Source: Citrobacter freundii (GTDB lineage Bacteria > Pseudomonadota > Gammaproteobacteria > Enterobacterales > Enterobacteriaceae). Taken from it: DNA of 64,000 nucleotides. The notes beneath the pieces are model-generated. The model made no database searches. It was not told where the DNA came from and saw only the letters and a list, made by a program, of their open reading frames with translations. This document shows, in pieces, positions 38,546 through 49,151 of this stretch. The stretch spans positions 3,410,001 through 3,474,000 of the forward strand of contig NZ_CP099222.1 of the NCBI RefSeq assembly GCF_029717145.1, given 5' to 3'. A program made the translations under genes and the position numbers. Positions within the stretch are counted from its first letter, which is position 1; each line of letters opens with the position of its first letter.

Positions 38546-39106
38546 TCAGTACTGCTGCTTAACGAGGGTCCGAGCTGAATCCGCAATAATCATTACTGCC
38601 CCCGCCAGCATTAATGTATCTTTTAACACTAGCCGCCCGGCCCCCGATAAATACGGGAAACCGTGGTGCAGATCGCCTAGCGGCATAACCCATGCTTCCG
38701 GCGTGGTGATTAAAAACGACAGGGTGACAATCGGTGTGGCGAATGCCAGAATCCCGCCGATTAATCCCAACCTGCGGCTGAGCGGATTTGCCAGCACCAA
38801 CAAGGCAATAATTATCTCAACTACGCCCAGTCCATTAGAGAAGCTGTAGGTATTATTCGCTGCTTGCCATTCCCGCTCCTGCGGTTTAAATTCCCCTTCA
38901 TGCGTCAAATGCTGCTGATACTCTTGCGGATGTTCATAAAAAAATGACATTAGCGGACTGTTGGCCACGAATGGCGTAATACTGTCGGCTTCGTATGGAA
39001 CGAATTTTAATAATCCAATCCAGATAAACACAATGGCGATGCTCAGGCGAATCAGGGCTAATCCGATGCGATCGGCCTTGCCCAGTAAGCGAAGATATTT
39101 TTCCAT
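38546..39106 (-). CDS. rclC: RclC, inner-membrane protein of reactive-chlorine resistance (DUF417)
   Basis: 186-residue membrane protein of the YkgB/DUF417 family, with four hydrophobic segments (about 14-33, 92-110, 115-135, 158-178) and the family sequence RLSIAIVFIWIGLLKFVPYEADSI...FSNGLGVVEI. In E. coli rclC contributes to hypochlorous acid survival; the mechanism is unknown. It starts 11 bases after rclB, so the two form one transcript. Confidence 0.93.
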   Translation of the reverse strand: MEKYLRLLGKADRIGLALIRLSIAIVFIWIGLLKFVPYEADSITPFVANSPLMSFFYEHPQEYQQHLTHEGEFKPQEREWQAANNTYSFSNGLGVVEIIIALLVLANPLSRRLGLIGGILAFATPIVTLSFLITTPEAWVMPLGDLHHGFPYLSGAGRLVLKDTLMLAGAVMIIADSARTLVKQQY

Positions 39107-39117
39107 ACTAACCGCCC

Positions 39118-39360
39118 TTACTTGTACAAAATCGCCGTAGCGTAAGTGCTGCTGTCAATACGCATTGAGGTGATTTTCCACGATGATGCCTGTTTCTCCT
39201 GCGCCAGCTTTGCAATGGCCTCCTCAATCACAGAAGGCGCGGCGGAGACGGCTGACACGCTAACGTGGGCAATTTCGGTTGGCGACTGCGCCAGCGCGGA
39301 AAACGTGACAGGTGCAGTCAGTAAAGAGGTCATCAGTAAAGTTGCTTTCAACATATTCAT
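39118..39360 (-). CDS. rclB: RclB, small periplasmic protein (DUF1471/BhsA-like)
   Basis: About 80 residues from ATG 39360. The signal peptide ends ALA, then a short domain with HVSVSAVSAAPSVIEEAIA and SSWKITSMRIDSSTYATAILYK, nearly the C-terminus of E. coli RclB (YkgI). Two further in-frame ATGs lie within 12 bases upstream and 6 bases downstream. Role: periplasmic stress protein of the reactive-chlorine regulon, function unproven. Confidence 0.88.
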   Translation of the reverse strand: MNMLKATLLMTSLLTAPVTFSALAQSPTEIAHVSVSAVSAAPSVIEEAIAKLAQEKQASSWKITSMRIDSSTYATAILYK

Positions 39361-39483
39361 TTCTATTTCCATTAACCAGTCAATTCAGTGTTAATATAAT
39401 AAACTCACACATTCTATTTATTGCCATCCGTAACGCCAGAATAACTGTTCATACGTATTATTTAGGTACTGTGCTACACGCAT

Positions 39484-39508
39484 AAAAAAAGCCCCACACG
39501 GGTGGGGC
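39484..39508 (-). terminator. Intrinsic terminator between rclA and rclB
   Basis: 7-bp GC-rich stem GCCCCAC / GTGGGGC with a 4-base loop, followed in the minus direction by seven T residues. It lies 24 bases after the rclA stop and well before rclB. Confidence 0.85.
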
Positions 39509-39531
39509 AAAAAGGCAGACACAGCGTTTTA

Positions 39532-40857
39532 TTATTTAACTAATGCGAATAGATCGTTCAATGATTCGCTCATGCTCGGGTGGGTAAATATTTGGTCACG
39601 TAAAACGGTATAGGGTAACCCGGCATCCATAACGGTTTTAACGATATTAATTATTTCATGTGAATCTACACACAATAGCGAGACACCTAATATCCGTTGG
39701 TTATTCACATCAACCACGGCTTTGAGCATACCGCGCGTATCATCCATCACCCGAGCCCGCGGGATCGCCGTAACGGGTAACATCACGACCTGAACCTCCG
39801 CCCCGCTGGCTCTGGCCTGCGCTTCACTCATCCCCACGCGAGAAAGCGGCGGTGTCATAAACACGGAATACGGCACATTCTGGCGGTCGCCGGTGTTGCG
39901 CAACCCATCGCCCAATAAACTGTCGCGCACAATGCGGAAATCATCCAGCGAGATATAGGTAAATTGCAATCCGCCAGTCACGTCGCCCATGGCCCAGATA
40001 TTATCTGCCGAGGTGCGCAGATATCTATTCACGATAATTCCGCCCCGCTCGTTGACGTCCACGCCAGCATTTTTCAGTTGCAGTGCTTCCGTTGCCGGTT
40101 TACGCCCCGAGGCGATCAGTAGCGCGTCCACCGAATGCGTCTCTTCTGGCATCTGTATCTGTACCGCACCGTCCTGGGACGATACAGAGTGTACATTGGC
40201 ATTCAGAATCAGCTCGACACCTTTGTCGCGCAAAATGCGGGCAATGGCATCAGCGACATCCCGGTCTTCACGCGGTAAAAATAGCGGCGCGGCTTCAAAG
40301 ATAGTGACCTTGCTTCCAAAATTGGCAAACATGGACGCGAATTCCACGCCAATGTACCCGCCGCCCAAAATCCCCAACCGCTGAGGACGCTGCGCCAGAT
40401 TCAGCAATCCAGTGCTGTCGAATACGCCAAGTGTGCTGGATAATCCTTTAATATCAGGCATCGTCGACTGCGCACCGGTATTAATGAAAATCTTCTCGCC
40501 GCGAAGTTCACGCGTGCCGGTCGCCTGGATGACCCGCACAGTATGGTTGTCAACAAACTCAGCGCGCCCTTCAATCACATCGACATTGTCCAGACCGGCA
40601 AGGTTATGGAAATTTTTATCACGCAGAAAGCGAACAACGTCTGTTTTGCGTTGCATTGCGGCGACAAAGTCATGCTGCATTTCGGCATCATGCACCAGCG
40701 TTTTAGTGGGTATACAGCCGATATTGATACATGTCCCGCCATACATGGTGTTGGACTGCTCAATAATCGCCACCTTCCAGTCTGCTTTTGCCAACGTCGC
40801 CGCCAGCGTTTTACCTGCTTTGCCAAAACCAATAATGATCGCCTGATACTGATTCAT
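39532..40857 (-). CDS. rclA: RclA, Cu(II)/flavin-dependent disulfide-reductase-family enzyme
   Basis: 441 residues from ATG 40857, which has AGAGGC upstream; an earlier in-frame start is ignored. Pyridine-nucleotide disulfide oxidoreductase fold: FAD motif IIIGFGKAGKTLA, redox pair GGTCINIGCIPTKT, NAD(P) motif GILGGGYIGVEFA, second FAD motif IWAMGDVTGG, and a C-terminal dimer domain (FTHPSMSES). E. coli RclA reduces copper(II) and protects against HOCl. It is divergent from its activator gene rclR. Confidence 0.95.
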   Translation of the reverse strand: MNQYQAIIIGFGKAGKTLAATLAKADWKVAIIEQSNTMYGGTCINIGCIPTKTLVHDAEMQHDFVAAMQRKTDVVRFLRDKNFHNLAGLDNVDVIEGRAEFVDNHTVRVIQATGTRELRGEKIFINTGAQSTMPDIKGLSSTLGVFDSTGLLNLAQRPQRLGILGGGYIGVEFASMFANFGSKVTIFEAAPLFLPREDRDVADAIARILRDKGVELILNANVHSVSSQDGAVQIQMPEETHSVDALLIASGRKPATEALQLKNAGVDVNERGGIIVNRYLRTSADNIWAMGDVTGGLQFTYISLDDFRIVRDSLLGDGLRNTGDRQNVPYSVFMTPPLSRVGMSEAQARASGAEVQVVMLPVTAIPRARVMDDTRGMLKAVVDVNNQRILGVSLLCVDSHEIINIVKTVMDAGLPYTVLRDQIFTHPSMSESLNDLFALVK

Positions 40858-41093
40858 ACTGCCTCTTTGCAAAATCACTGTTCATTTGTTAACCCGAAGT
40901 ATAAGGACTGACGAACATGAACAGCGTATCCATAACGCGCTTATTTATGTCAAATCGTCTAAAGTGAACCATGCAAATTTGTGAAAGCACAAACCATATT
41001 ACCAACTAACCATCTGATGGTATTAATTTAATATAAAATTATAGCGATAATGGCGATATCTCCCCAAGGGTATAAAATTGTTCAGGAGTCTTT
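40858..41093. promoter_or_regulatory. rclA/rclR divergent control region
   Basis: 236 bases between divergent genes. A 13-bp palindrome ACCATCTGATGGT at 41009-41021 is the most regular element and lies close to rclR. Whether it is the RclR site is not known from sequence. Confidence 0.45.
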
Positions 41094-41948
41094 ATGGACG
41101 CGCTTAGCCGATTATTAACGCTTAATGACCCGCAGGGGTCTATTGATAAAAACTGCTTGTTGAGCAGAGACTGGCAGTTGCCACATGCGGCGGGAGAGCT
41201 GTCGGTTATTCGCTGGCATACGGTAACTCAGGGTGCGGCTCAGCTTGATCTCCCGGACGGCTCGTCCTACACGCTGCATCCTGGCGCAGTGGTTATGCTG
41301 GCACAAAACTCCGCCCACAGGCTGTGCCAGTCAGGCGAGGAACAAACGCATCTCGTCTGCGGAAGCCTACGGTTGCAGGCATCTTCACGCTATTTTTTAA
41401 CCGCACTGCCGGAATTGCTCATTCTGGCCCCCGAGGAAAATAGCCCTGTTGGTCAGTGGCTGAGAGCCATGATTGAACTGCTGCAACGGGAATCAATGAG
41501 CACGCTGCCAGGTTCTGAGGTGGTATGCAGCCAGCAATGCGCCACGTTGTTTACCCTTGCTGTACGCGAGTGGCTGACACGGGCCGCGCCGGGCAAAAAC
41601 ATGTTGAATCTGCTGCTGCATCCCAAACTGGGGGTTATCGCTAACCTGATGCTGGAGTTGCCCGCTCATCCGTGGACTGTCGAAGAGCTGGCGCAGCGCG
41701 CGCATATGTCGCGGGCCAGCTTCGCGCAACTGTTTCGTGAAGTCTCAAACTCCACGCCGCTCGCGGTCTTAACCACATTGCGTCTGCAATTCGCCGCCCA
41801 GATGTTAGCGCGTGATTCACGGCCGTTGATCGTGATTGCTGAGGCGGTGGGCTATGCCAGCGAATCATCGTTTCACAAAGTCTTTCTGCGTGAATACGGC
41901 CGCACGCCGGGTGAGTACAGAAAGCGGGTCAAGGCGCTGGAAAAATAG
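41094..41948 (+). CDS. rclR: RclR, redox-sensing AraC-family activator of rcl genes
   Basis: 284 residues, the same length as E. coli RclR. An N-terminal cupin-like sensor is followed by a C-terminal double HTH (WTVEELAQRAHMSRASFAQLFREV and IVIAEAVGYASESSFHKVF). Cysteines fall at positions 21 and 89, the two residues known to sense HOCl in E. coli RclR, so the sensor looks functional. CAGGAG precedes the ATG. Its stop lies inside the terminator stem shared with cusA. Confidence 0.95.
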   Translation: MDALSRLLTLNDPQGSIDKNCLLSRDWQLPHAAGELSVIRWHTVTQGAAQLDLPDGSSYTLHPGAVVMLAQNSAHRLCQSGEEQTHLVCGSLRLQASSRYFLTALPELLILAPEENSPVGQWLRAMIELLQRESMSTLPGSEVVCSQQCATLFTLAVREWLTRAAPGKNMLNLLLHPKLGVIANLMLELPAHPWTVEELAQRAHMSRASFAQLFREVSNSTPLAVLTTLRLQFAAQMLARDSRPLIVIAEAVGYASESSFHKVFLREYGRTPGEYRKRVKALEK

Positions 41949-41982
41949 CGTTGCGCCGTATTACGTTCTCCGGCGCAACGCT
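41941..41982 (-). terminator. Terminator between convergent rclR and cusA
   Basis: Perfect 12-bp stem AGCGTTGCGCCG / CGGCGCAACGCT with a 12-base loop. In the cusA direction it is followed by ATTTTT, so it is a good intrinsic terminator for cusA. In the rclR direction no U-run is seen. Confidence 0.8.
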
Positions 41983-41991
41983 ATTCAGGCG

Positions 41992-44900
41992 TTATTTCTG
42001 CGAACGATGGCGGTGCAGCCACATCAGCTTATACGCCGCCGGAATGATAAACAGCGACAGCAGCGGCGCGGTGATCATACCGCCAATCATCGGGGCGGCA
42101 ATCCGGCTCATCACCTCCGACCCGGCCCCGGTGCCCCATAAAATCGGCAGCAGGCCGGCAATAATCACCGCCACGGTCATCGCTTTGGGGCGCACGCGAA
42201 GCACCGCCCCGTGATACAGCGCCTCATCCAGCTTAGCCACCGTAAAGGTCTGCGGATTTTCCAGCGCGGGCTCCGCCTCAATGGCGTGACGCAAATACAT
42301 CAACATCACCACGCCAAACTCGGCGGCAACACCTGCCAGCGCAATGAATCCAGTGCCGGTCGCCACCGACATATGGAACCCCATCCAGTAGAGGAACCAG
42401 ATCCCACCCACCAGTGCAAACGGCACGCTGGTGATAATCAGCAACGCTTCACCAAAACGACGGAACGCCAGATACAGCAGCACGAAGATGATCATCAACG
42501 TCATCGGCACCATCAGTTTGAGCTTATGGCTGGCGCGTTCAAGCAGCTCAAACTGGCCCGAAAACGCCACACTGGTCCCCGGTTTTAGCTGGACGTTTTC
42601 GGCAATCGCTTTTTTCAGATCGTTTACTACCGAGACCATGTCACGATCGCGGGCATCGATGTAGATCCAACTGGTCGGGCGTGCGTTCTCGGTTTTCAAC
42701 ATCGACGGACCTGAAACAACCTTCACATCCGCCACATCCGCCAGCGTGATTTGTTGCTTCATGGGCGTCAGGACCGGCAATTGCCGTAACGCTTCCGGAC
42801 TGTCGCGATAGCTTTGCGGGTAGCGAAGATTGATCGGATAGCGGGCAATCCCTTCCACCGTTTCGCCCACCATCGCGCCGCCGACTGCCGAGGTAATGAA
42901 CAGCTGTACATCACCTACGGTCATGCCATAACGCGCGGCTTTTTCACGTTGAATATCGACGCTGAGATAGCGCCCGCCTTCCAGACGTTCCGCCAGCGCA
43001 GACGCGACACCCGGCACGGTCCTCGCCACCTCTTCGATTTGCTCCGCCGTGGCGTCAATGTCCGCCAGCACGGTACCTGAGACCTTAATCCCGATTGGAC
43101 TTTTGATCCCGGTAGACAGCATGTCGATGCGGTTACGAATCGGCGGTACCCACAGGTTTGCCAGGCCCGGCAGCCGGACCGTTTTATCCAGTTCCTCGAT
43201 GATTTTGTCCATCGTCATCCCCGGACGCCACTGATCCTGCGGTTTCAACTGGATGGTGGTTTCAACCATTTCCAGCGGCGCGGAATCGGTGGCGGTTTCG
43301 GCCTTACCGGTTTTACCAAATACCCGCGCCACTTCCGGCACGGTCATGATCAGCTTGTCGGTTTTTTGCAGCATATCCGCCGCCTGCGCCGCCGAGATCC
43401 CCGGCAGGGTCGACGGCATATACAGCAGGTCACCTTCGTTGATCTGCGGTAAGAACTCGCCGCCGACTTTATTGAGCGGGAAAATAACCGTCAGGATCGA
43501 CAACACCGCCACCAGCAGGGTGGCCTTCGGCCAGTGCAGCACCTTCAGCAACAGCGGATGATAAATGCGGATCAGAAAACGGTTAAGCGGGTTACTGCTT
43601 TCCGCCGGGATCGTGCCGCGGATCCAGAATCCCATCAGGATTGGGATCACCACAATCGCCAGCAATGCGGCCCCAGCCATGGCATAGGTTTTGGTGAACG
43701 CCAGCGGGCCAAACAGTCGCCCTTCCTGCCCCTCAAGGGTGAAAATAGGGATAAACGACAGGGTAATAATCAGCAAACTGATGAATAGCGCCGGTCCCAC
43801 TTCCACCGAGGCGTTTGTGATCACCTGCCAGCGCGTGGCGTTATCCAGCTTTTCTCCCGGATGCTGATGCGCCCACTCTTCCAGCCGCTTATGCGCGTTC
43901 TCAATCATCACAATCGCGGCATCAACCATCGCCCCTACAGCAATGGCGATGCCGCCAAGCGACATAATGTTGGCGTTCAGTCCCTGGAAATGCATCACAA
44001 TAAACGCAATACACAGCCCTAGCGGCAGGGAAATAATGGCGACCAGCGCCGAGCGGATATGCCACAGGAACAGCGCACACACCAGCGCCACAACGATAAA
44101 CTCTTCCAGCAACTTGTAGCTCAGGTTATCAATCGCGCGGTCGATAAGCTGACTGCGATCGTATGTTGTAACTACCTCAACGCCTTCCGGCAGGCTGCTT
44201 TTCAGCGTCTCAAGTTTGGCTTTGACGGCGGAGATTACGTCACGTGCATTTTTACCCGAGCGCAGGATCACCACGCCGCCCGCCACTTCGCCTTCACCAT
44301 TCAGTTCAGCGATGCCACGGCGCATTTCCGGTCCAATTTGCACGCGGGCAACATCGCGCAGGTAAACCGGCACACCGTCAGCCCCGGATTTCAGCACAAT
44401 AGTATTGAAGTCATCGAGGGTTTGCAGATACCCGCTGGCACGCACCATGTATTCCGCTTCCGCCATCTCCACGGATGAGCCACCCGCCTCCTGGTTAGAC
44501 GCATCCAGCGCCGATTTCACCTCAGCCAGGCTGATACCGTATTGCGTCAGCTTCATCGGGTCGATAACCACCTGGTACTCTTTGACCACACCGCCTACCG
44601 ACGCCACTTCTGCGACATTGGGAATCGTTTTCAGCTCATACTTTAAAAACCAGTCCTGCAGAGAACGCAGCTCGGCCAAATCGTGTTTGCCGCTGCGGTC
44701 CACCAGCGCATATTCAAAGATCCAGCCGACGCCGGTGGCATCCGGCCCCATTTCCGCGCTGACGCCTGCGGGCAGTTTTCCCTGCACCTGGTTGAGATAT
44801 TCCAGTACGCGGGAGCGTGCCCAGTAAGGGTCGGTGCCGTCTTCAAAAATGACATACACGTAAGAGTCACCAAACTGCGAGAAACCGCGCACCGTTTTCG

Positions 44901-45135
44901 CACCAGGCACCGACAGCATGGTGGTGGTCAGAGGATAAGTGACCTGATTCTCAACGATTTGTGGCGCTTGTCCCGGATAGCTGGTTTTAATAATCACCTG
45001 CACATCAGAGAGATCCGGCAGTGCATCTACTGGGGTGTTGATAATGGTCCATGTTCCCCAAATACTGAGGAACAACGCCCCCATCATCACCAGAAAACGG
45101 TTAGCCACTGAGCGGCGAATAATCCATTCAATCAT
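41992..45135 (-). CDS. cusA: CusA, copper/silver RND efflux pump
   Basis: 1,047-residue heavy-metal RND transporter of the inner membrane, driven by protons, that exports Cu(I)/Ag(I) through CusB and CusC. It has twelve membrane helices, two large periplasmic loops, the RND helix-4 type sequence with [19 protein letters not shown], and Met-rich periplasmic elements ([21 protein letters not shown]). It starts [14 protein letters not shown], as E. coli CusA does. Last gene of cusCFBA, 11 bases after cusB. Confidence 0.97.
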   Translation of the reverse strand: MIEWIIRRSVANRFLVMMGALFLSIWGTWTIINTPVDALPDLSDVQVIIKTSYPGQAPQIVENQVTYPLTTTMLSVPGAKTVRGFSQFGDSYVYVIFEDGTDPYWARSRVLEYLNQVQGKLPAGVSAEMGPDATGVGWIFEYALVDRSGKHDLAELRSLQDWFLKYELKTIPNVAEVASVGGVVKEYQVVIDPMKLTQYGISLAEVKSALDASNQEAGGSSVEMAEAEYMVRASGYLQTLDDFNTIVLKSGADGVPVYLRDVARVQIGPEMRRGIAELNGEGEVAGGVVILRSGKNARDVISAVKAKLETLKSSLPEGVEVVTTYDRSQLIDRAIDNLSYKLLEEFIVVALVCALFLWHIRSALVAIISLPLGLCIAFIVMHFQGLNANIMSLGGIAIAVGAMVDAAIVMIENAHKRLEEWAHQHPGEKLDNATRWQVITNASVEVGPALFISLLIITLSFIPIFTLEGQEGRLFGPLAFTKTYAMAGAALLAIVVIPILMGFWIRGTIPAESSNPLNRFLIRIYHPLLLKVLHWPKATLLVAVLSILTVIFPLNKVGGEFLPQINEGDLLYMPSTLPGISAAQAADMLQKTDKLIMTVPEVARVFGKTGKAETATDSAPLEMVETTIQLKPQDQWRPGMTMDKIIEELDKTVRLPGLANLWVPPIRNRIDMLSTGIKSPIGIKVSGTVLADIDATAEQIEEVARTVPGVASALAERLEGGRYLSVDIQREKAARYGMTVGDVQLFITSAVGGAMVGETVEGIARYPINLRYPQSYRDSPEALRQLPVLTPMKQQITLADVADVKVVSGPSMLKTENARPTSWIYIDARDRDMVSVVNDLKKAIAENVQLKPGTSVAFSGQFELLERASHKLKLMVPMTLMIIFVLLYLAFRRFGEALLIITSVPFALVGGIWFLYWMGFHMSVATGTGFIALAGVAAEFGVVMLMYLRHAIEAEPALENPQTFTVAKLDEALYHGAVLRVRPKAMTVAVIIAGLLPILWGTGAGSEVMSRIAAPMIGGMITAPLLSLFIIPAAYKLMWLHRHRSQK

Positions 45136-45146
45136 GTGTTATATCC

Positions 45147-46448
45147 TCAGTGTGAATGGGTCGCCGGGGTCGGCATTGCGGGCATAGCCGCGGCGTCTGG
45201 CGTCCCACTCTTCCGGGCGCGCATGCGGTCCAACGCCCCGGCGATATTCGCCTCGGAATCAATCAGGAACAGGCCGCTGGAGACCACCTTCTCACCTTCC
45301 GTCAGACCGGAGCGGATAGCCGTTAGCCCCTGAGATTCATGGAATACGGCAACCTGCTTCGGCACAAAGCGTCCGTCGTTATCCACGGTGATCACCCGCT
45401 GCTCGCTGCCCGTATCAATCAGCGCTTTGGACGGGATCAGCAGCATCGGCTCACTTTGTGTTTTCAGCTTGAGGTAAGCATTCATCCCCGGCTTGAGTGC
45501 CTCGTCAGGGTTTTCGACCTGCAAACGTAACTGGAGGGTACGCGTCGTGGCATCCACGCTCGGCAAAATACTCCACTTGCTGATGGTGAATGTTTTATCC
45601 GGCCAGGCGGGTACGGTAATCGCAAACTGCGAGGCGTCTTTAATCAGCCAGGCGATAGACTCCGGGACCGATGCGCTGACCCACACCGGATCCATGCCCT
45701 GAATTTTTGCTACCACGTTATCTTTCGAAATGTTCATGCCGGTGCGCAAATCAAAGGCGGTGATCACCCCATCGATGGGCGCGCGCAGGGTGAAGCGGGT
45801 TTGAATTTTCCGCGTCGATTTTAAGCGCTGGATGTCCTGTTCGGGCATCCCGGCCAGACGCAATCTTTCGAGAATACCGTCGACTTGAGTGGCGGTACCG
45901 CCGGTCTCGCGCAGCAGAAGATATTCGCTCTGCGCTTCAACCCAGTCGGGGATGGTCAGATCAATCAGCGGCGCGCCTTGCTTAATTTTATCGCCAACGG
46001 TCAGCGGATACACTTTTTCGATAAATCCCGCTGAGCGGGCTTGCACAATCACAAACTGATATTCGTTATAGCTAACGTTGGCCGGGAACGTTTGTGCATA
46101 CTGCAGCGGTCCACGACGTACGGCCTCGGTTTTTAGCCCCAGATTTTGGGTTTGCGTCGGATCGATTCGCACCCCTGCGGCGGCGTCGCTCGCGGTCTCT
46201 TCATCGGCATATTTCGGGATCAGATCCATATCCATAAACGGCGATTTACCCGGCTTATCAAAACGGGTATTCGGATACATCGGGTCATACCAGAACAGGA
46301 CTTTACGCGCTTCTTTTTGCGCATCGGGGCCACTGTCAGTCGGGACGTTTGCTGATGACAAATAAGGATAGATACCGACGGCAATAACCCCACCGACAAT
46401 CATGCTGGCAAGAATAAGCGCGGTATTTTTAATATTTAAAGACGCCAT
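45147..46448 (-). CDS. cusB: CusB, periplasmic adaptor of the Cus efflux complex
   Basis: Membrane-fusion protein of about 433 residues that links CusA and CusC and takes metal from CusF. It has an N-terminal anchor helix (about 9-29) and a metal-binding segment FWYDPMYPNTRFDKPGKSPF followed by MDMDLIPKY, holding the methionines known to bind Cu(I) in the family. Lipoyl/barrel domains follow. ATG 46448 has GGAAA upstream and is preferred to the in-frame ATG at 46460. The end is His-rich (ATHSH). Confidence 0.95.
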   Translation of the reverse strand: MASLNIKNTALILASMIVGGVIAVGIYPYLSSANVPTDSGPDAQKEARKVLFWYDPMYPNTRFDKPGKSPFMDMDLIPKYADEETASDAAAGVRIDPTQTQNLGLKTEAVRRGPLQYAQTFPANVSYNEYQFVIVQARSAGFIEKVYPLTVGDKIKQGAPLIDLTIPDWVEAQSEYLLLRETGGTATQVDGILERLRLAGMPEQDIQRLKSTRKIQTRFTLRAPIDGVITAFDLRTGMNISKDNVVAKIQGMDPVWVSASVPESIAWLIKDASQFAITVPAWPDKTFTISKWSILPSVDATTRTLQLRLQVENPDEALKPGMNAYLKLKTQSEPMLLIPSKALIDTGSEQRVITVDNDGRFVPKQVAVFHESQGLTAIRSGLTEGEKVVSSGLFLIDSEANIAGALDRMRARKSGTPDAAAMPAMPTPATHSH

Positions 46449-46523
46449 AGTGATTTCCATTGCGCGAGTGTCTCACCCGCGTTCAGAGAAAACGGGTGAG
46501 AATAAAAGAGACCTGCGACTGCG

Positions 46524-46871
46524 TTATTGACTGACGTGAATATCACGTAATACAGAGAGATTTCCCTGTTGAACAAAGGTAAAGGCGACCTTATCGCCGG
46601 GCTTAATATCATCAGCCTTCGTTTCCGGGACCAGCGTAAATCGCATGGTCATCGCAGGCCAGTTCACCGCCGGAATAGGTTCGTGCTTGATGGTGATTTT
46701 TTTGCTCGCCATATCAATAGATTCAATCACGCCCGTGGCGCTGATGACTTGCTCCTGCTGGGTAGCGGGCTGCATATTCATCATCTCGCCATGCTGATGC
46801 TCATTGGCCTGAGCGTTAAACATGACCACAGACAACACAGTAAACAAAGCGGCTTTAGCGGTACTTTTCAT
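46524..46871 (-). CDS. cusF: CusF, periplasmic copper/silver metallochaperone
   Basis: About 115 residues from ATG 46871 (AGGAG upstream). A signal peptide ending AQA is followed by a His/Met-rich linker (EHQHGEMMNMQ) and a small OB-fold domain with the metal site KHEPIPAVNWPAMTMRF: one His, the capping Trp, and two Met. It passes Cu(I)/Ag(I) to CusB. It lies between cusC and cusB. Confidence 0.95.
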   Translation of the reverse strand: MKSTAKAALFTVLSVVMFNAQANEHQHGEMMNMQPATQQEQVISATGVIESIDMASKKITIKHEPIPAVNWPAMTMRFTLVPETKADDIKPGDKVAFTFVQQGNLSVLRDIHVSQ

Positions 46872-46903
46872 GTCATATACTCCTGAGAATTTATAATTAA
46901 ATA

Positions 46904-48286
46904 TCATTCAACCCAGCCGCCGCCTAAGGCAGCAAACAGCTTAATTTCATTAACCTGCTGGTCGTAATTAAGATCGAGCAGTGATTGCCGGGTAGCGAAT
47001 AAAGAACGCTCTGCATCCAGTACTTCGATATAACTCACCGCACCATGTTGATAGAGCGCTCTGGCGCGTTGCAGCGTGATTTGCAAAGAGTCCAGATAGC
47101 GCTGCTGAGCGGTAATTTGATCTGCCAGGCTTTGGCGCAACACCAGCGCATCCGCCACTTCTTTAAACGCGTTCTGGATTTTTTGTTCGTAATTCACCAC
47201 CGACTGCTGCTGACGAATTTCGGCCAAATCGAGGTTTGACTGATTACGTCCGGCGTTAAAAATCGGAATATCGATTTTGGGTACGAAATTCCACATGCCG
47301 CTGGCGGCATTAAATAAGCTGGAGAGGTCACTGCTGCTACCCGATAGCGAACTGGTGAGGGTAATGGACGGGAAAAAGGCCGCCCGTGCAGCACCGATGT
47401 TGGCATTTGCCGCCATTAATGCATGCTCGGCTTCTAAAATATCCGGTCGCTGAAGCAGTATTTGCGATGGCAGCGACGGCGGTAGCGTCACCGCGTTGAT
47501 ATCACCGTGGCTGCGTGCCCGGTCATCCGGTAATTTCCCGTAGGTGCCAAGCAACAGTTGCAGCGCATTATTCGCCTGCGCCAGTTCGCCTTTACGTTTG
47601 GCAATATCGGCGCGCGTGCTTTCAATTACGCCCCGCGCCTGTTCCAGCGCCAGCACGTTGGTGCTACCGGTTAACAGTTGTTTCTCAACAAAAGCGTATG
47701 AACGCTGATAGTTTTGCAGCGTCTCTTCGGCAATTTTCAGCTGCGCGTAAGCCAGTCGCTGGTTGAAATAACTTTGCGAGACGTTGGAAATTAACAAGAT
47801 ATGCACCGCCCGACGCGCTTCTTCACTGGCAAAGAAATTCTGTCGTTCGGCTTCACTCATATTTTTCAGGCGACCGAAGAAATCCAAATCGAAACTGAGA
47901 TTCAGCCCGGCCTCAAATTCTTTCTGCGTGCTGGTTTCGCCTTTAAATTTGCCGCTATAGGTACCGCTGGAGCCAGCATTAAGCTGCGGATAGCGGTCTG
48001 CGTCCGTCACCCCATATTGTGCTCGTGCTTCCTGAACCTTGAGGGTGGCCATGCGCAGATCACGGTTATTCAGCAACGCCTCGCCAATCAGCGTTTTCAC
48101 CTGATCATCAACGAAAAAGGTGCGCCAGCCCGTATCCTGGTATCCCTGTGGTGCCGGTACCAGCGCATTCTGGCTCAACGAAAATTGCTGCGGTATCGGC
48201 ATTGCCGGACGCTGATACTCCGGCGCCAGCGAACAACCGGCCAGAATAAAAACAACGCTGAGAGTAAGAAGCTTAAATTTGCACAT
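46904..48286 (-). CDS. cusC: CusC, outer-membrane channel lipoprotein of Cus efflux
   Basis: TolC-family outer-membrane factor of about 460 residues. The lipoprotein signal has lipobox LAGC (Cys18), then the OMF repeats (RDLRMATLKVQEARAQYGV, LLISNVSQSYFNQRLAYAQLKIAEETL, LQRPDILEAEHALMAANANIGAARAAFFPSI). ATG 48286 gives a normal N-terminus; the frame extends 34 codons further but those lack family similarity. First gene of cusCFBA, driven from the CusR box. Confidence 0.95.
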   Translation of the reverse strand: MCKFKLLTLSVVFILAGCSLAPEYQRPAMPIPQQFSLSQNALVPAPQGYQDTGWRTFFVDDQVKTLIGEALLNNRDLRMATLKVQEARAQYGVTDADRYPQLNAGSSGTYSGKFKGETSTQKEFEAGLNLSFDLDFFGRLKNMSEAERQNFFASEEARRAVHILLISNVSQSYFNQRLAYAQLKIAEETLQNYQRSYAFVEKQLLTGSTNVLALEQARGVIESTRADIAKRKGELAQANNALQLLLGTYGKLPDDRARSHGDINAVTLPPSLPSQILLQRPDILEAEHALMAANANIGAARAAFFPSITLTSSLSGSSSDLSSLFNAASGMWNFVPKIDIPIFNAGRNQSNLDLAEIRQQQSVVNYEQKIQNAFKEVADALVLRQSLADQITAQQRYLDSLQITLQRARALYQHGAVSYIEVLDAERSLFATRQSLLDLNYDQQVNEIKLFAALGGGWVE

Positions 48287-48369
48287 AGTTCTTTTCGTCC
48301 AAACCGGACTGGAATGTGAATTTATTACCGTGCACCTTACCGAATCGACTCTGTTTAAGCGGTGACAGG

Positions 48370-48391
48370 AAAATGACAAAGCTGTCATTTT
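48370..48391. promoter_or_regulatory. CusR box in the cusC/cusR divergent promoter
   Basis: 22-bp palindrome with arms AAAATGACA and TGTCATTTT, fitting the E. coli CusR consensus (AAAATGACAA-NN-TTGTCATTTT) with one central mismatch. It lies between the divergent cusC and cusR starts. Confidence 0.9.
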
Positions 48392-48467
48392 CCCAATAAC
48401 TCATTGCTATCCGATCCCGCTTCTCTAGAATTGAAACCCGCACAGCCAGTGGGTGAAGGAGAATGTG

Positions 48468-49151
48468 ATGAAGATTTTGGTCGTCGAAGATGAGAAAAAA
48501 ACCGGCGAATACCTGACGAAGGGCCTGACGGAAGCCGGTTTTGTTGTCGATTTGGCGGATAACGGCCTGAACGGGTATCACCTGGCCATGACCGGCGATT
48601 ATGACCTGATCATCCTCGACATCATGCTGCCTGACGTGAACGGTTGGGATATCGTGCGTATGTTGCGCAGCGCTAACAAAGGCATGCCGATTCTTCTCCT
48701 CACCGCGCTGGGCACGATTGAACACCGGGTCAAAGGCCTGGAACTGGGGGCGGATGATTATCTGGTGAAACCCTTCGCCTTTGCCGAACTGCTGGCTCGG
48801 GTCAGAACGCTGCTGCGCCGTGGCGCGGCAGTGATTGTCGAAAGTCAGTTTCAGGTTGCGGATTTAATGGTTGATCTGGTCAGCCGAAAAGTCACCCGCA
48901 GTGGCACCCGCATTACCCTTACCAGCAAAGAATTTACGCTGCTCGAGTTTTTCCTGCGCCATCAAGGGGAAGTATTACCCCGCTCGCTGATTGCCTCACA
49001 GGTCTGGGACATGAATTTTGACAGCGACACCAATGCGATTGACGTCGCCGTGAAGCGCCTGCGTGCCAAAATTGATAATGACTTTGAACCGAAGCTGATT
49101 CAGACCGTACGCGGTGTGGGATATATGCTTGAGGTACCGGATGGCTATTAA
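48468..49151 (+). CDS. cusR: CusR, copper/silver-responsive OmpR-type response regulator
   Basis: 227 residues, the E. coli length. Receiver with phosphoacceptor D51 ([16 protein letters not shown]), then a winged-helix domain ([31 protein letters not shown] ... [15 protein letters not shown]). The start is ATG 48468 after GAAGGAGAA; an in-frame GTG five codons earlier overlaps that ribosome site. It overlaps the cusS start by 11 bases. Activates cusCFBA through the box at 48370. Confidence 0.96.
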   Translation: MKILVVEDEKKTGEYLTKGLTEAGFVVDLADNGLNGYHLAMTGDYDLIILDIMLPDVNGWDIVRMLRSANKGMPILLLTALGTIEHRVKGLELGADDYLVKPFAFAELLARVRTLLRRGAAVIVESQFQVADLMVDLVSRKVTRSGTRITLTSKEFTLLEFFLRHQGEVLPRSLIASQVWDMNFDSDTNAIDVAVKRLRAKIDNDFEPKLIQTVRGVGYMLEVPDGY

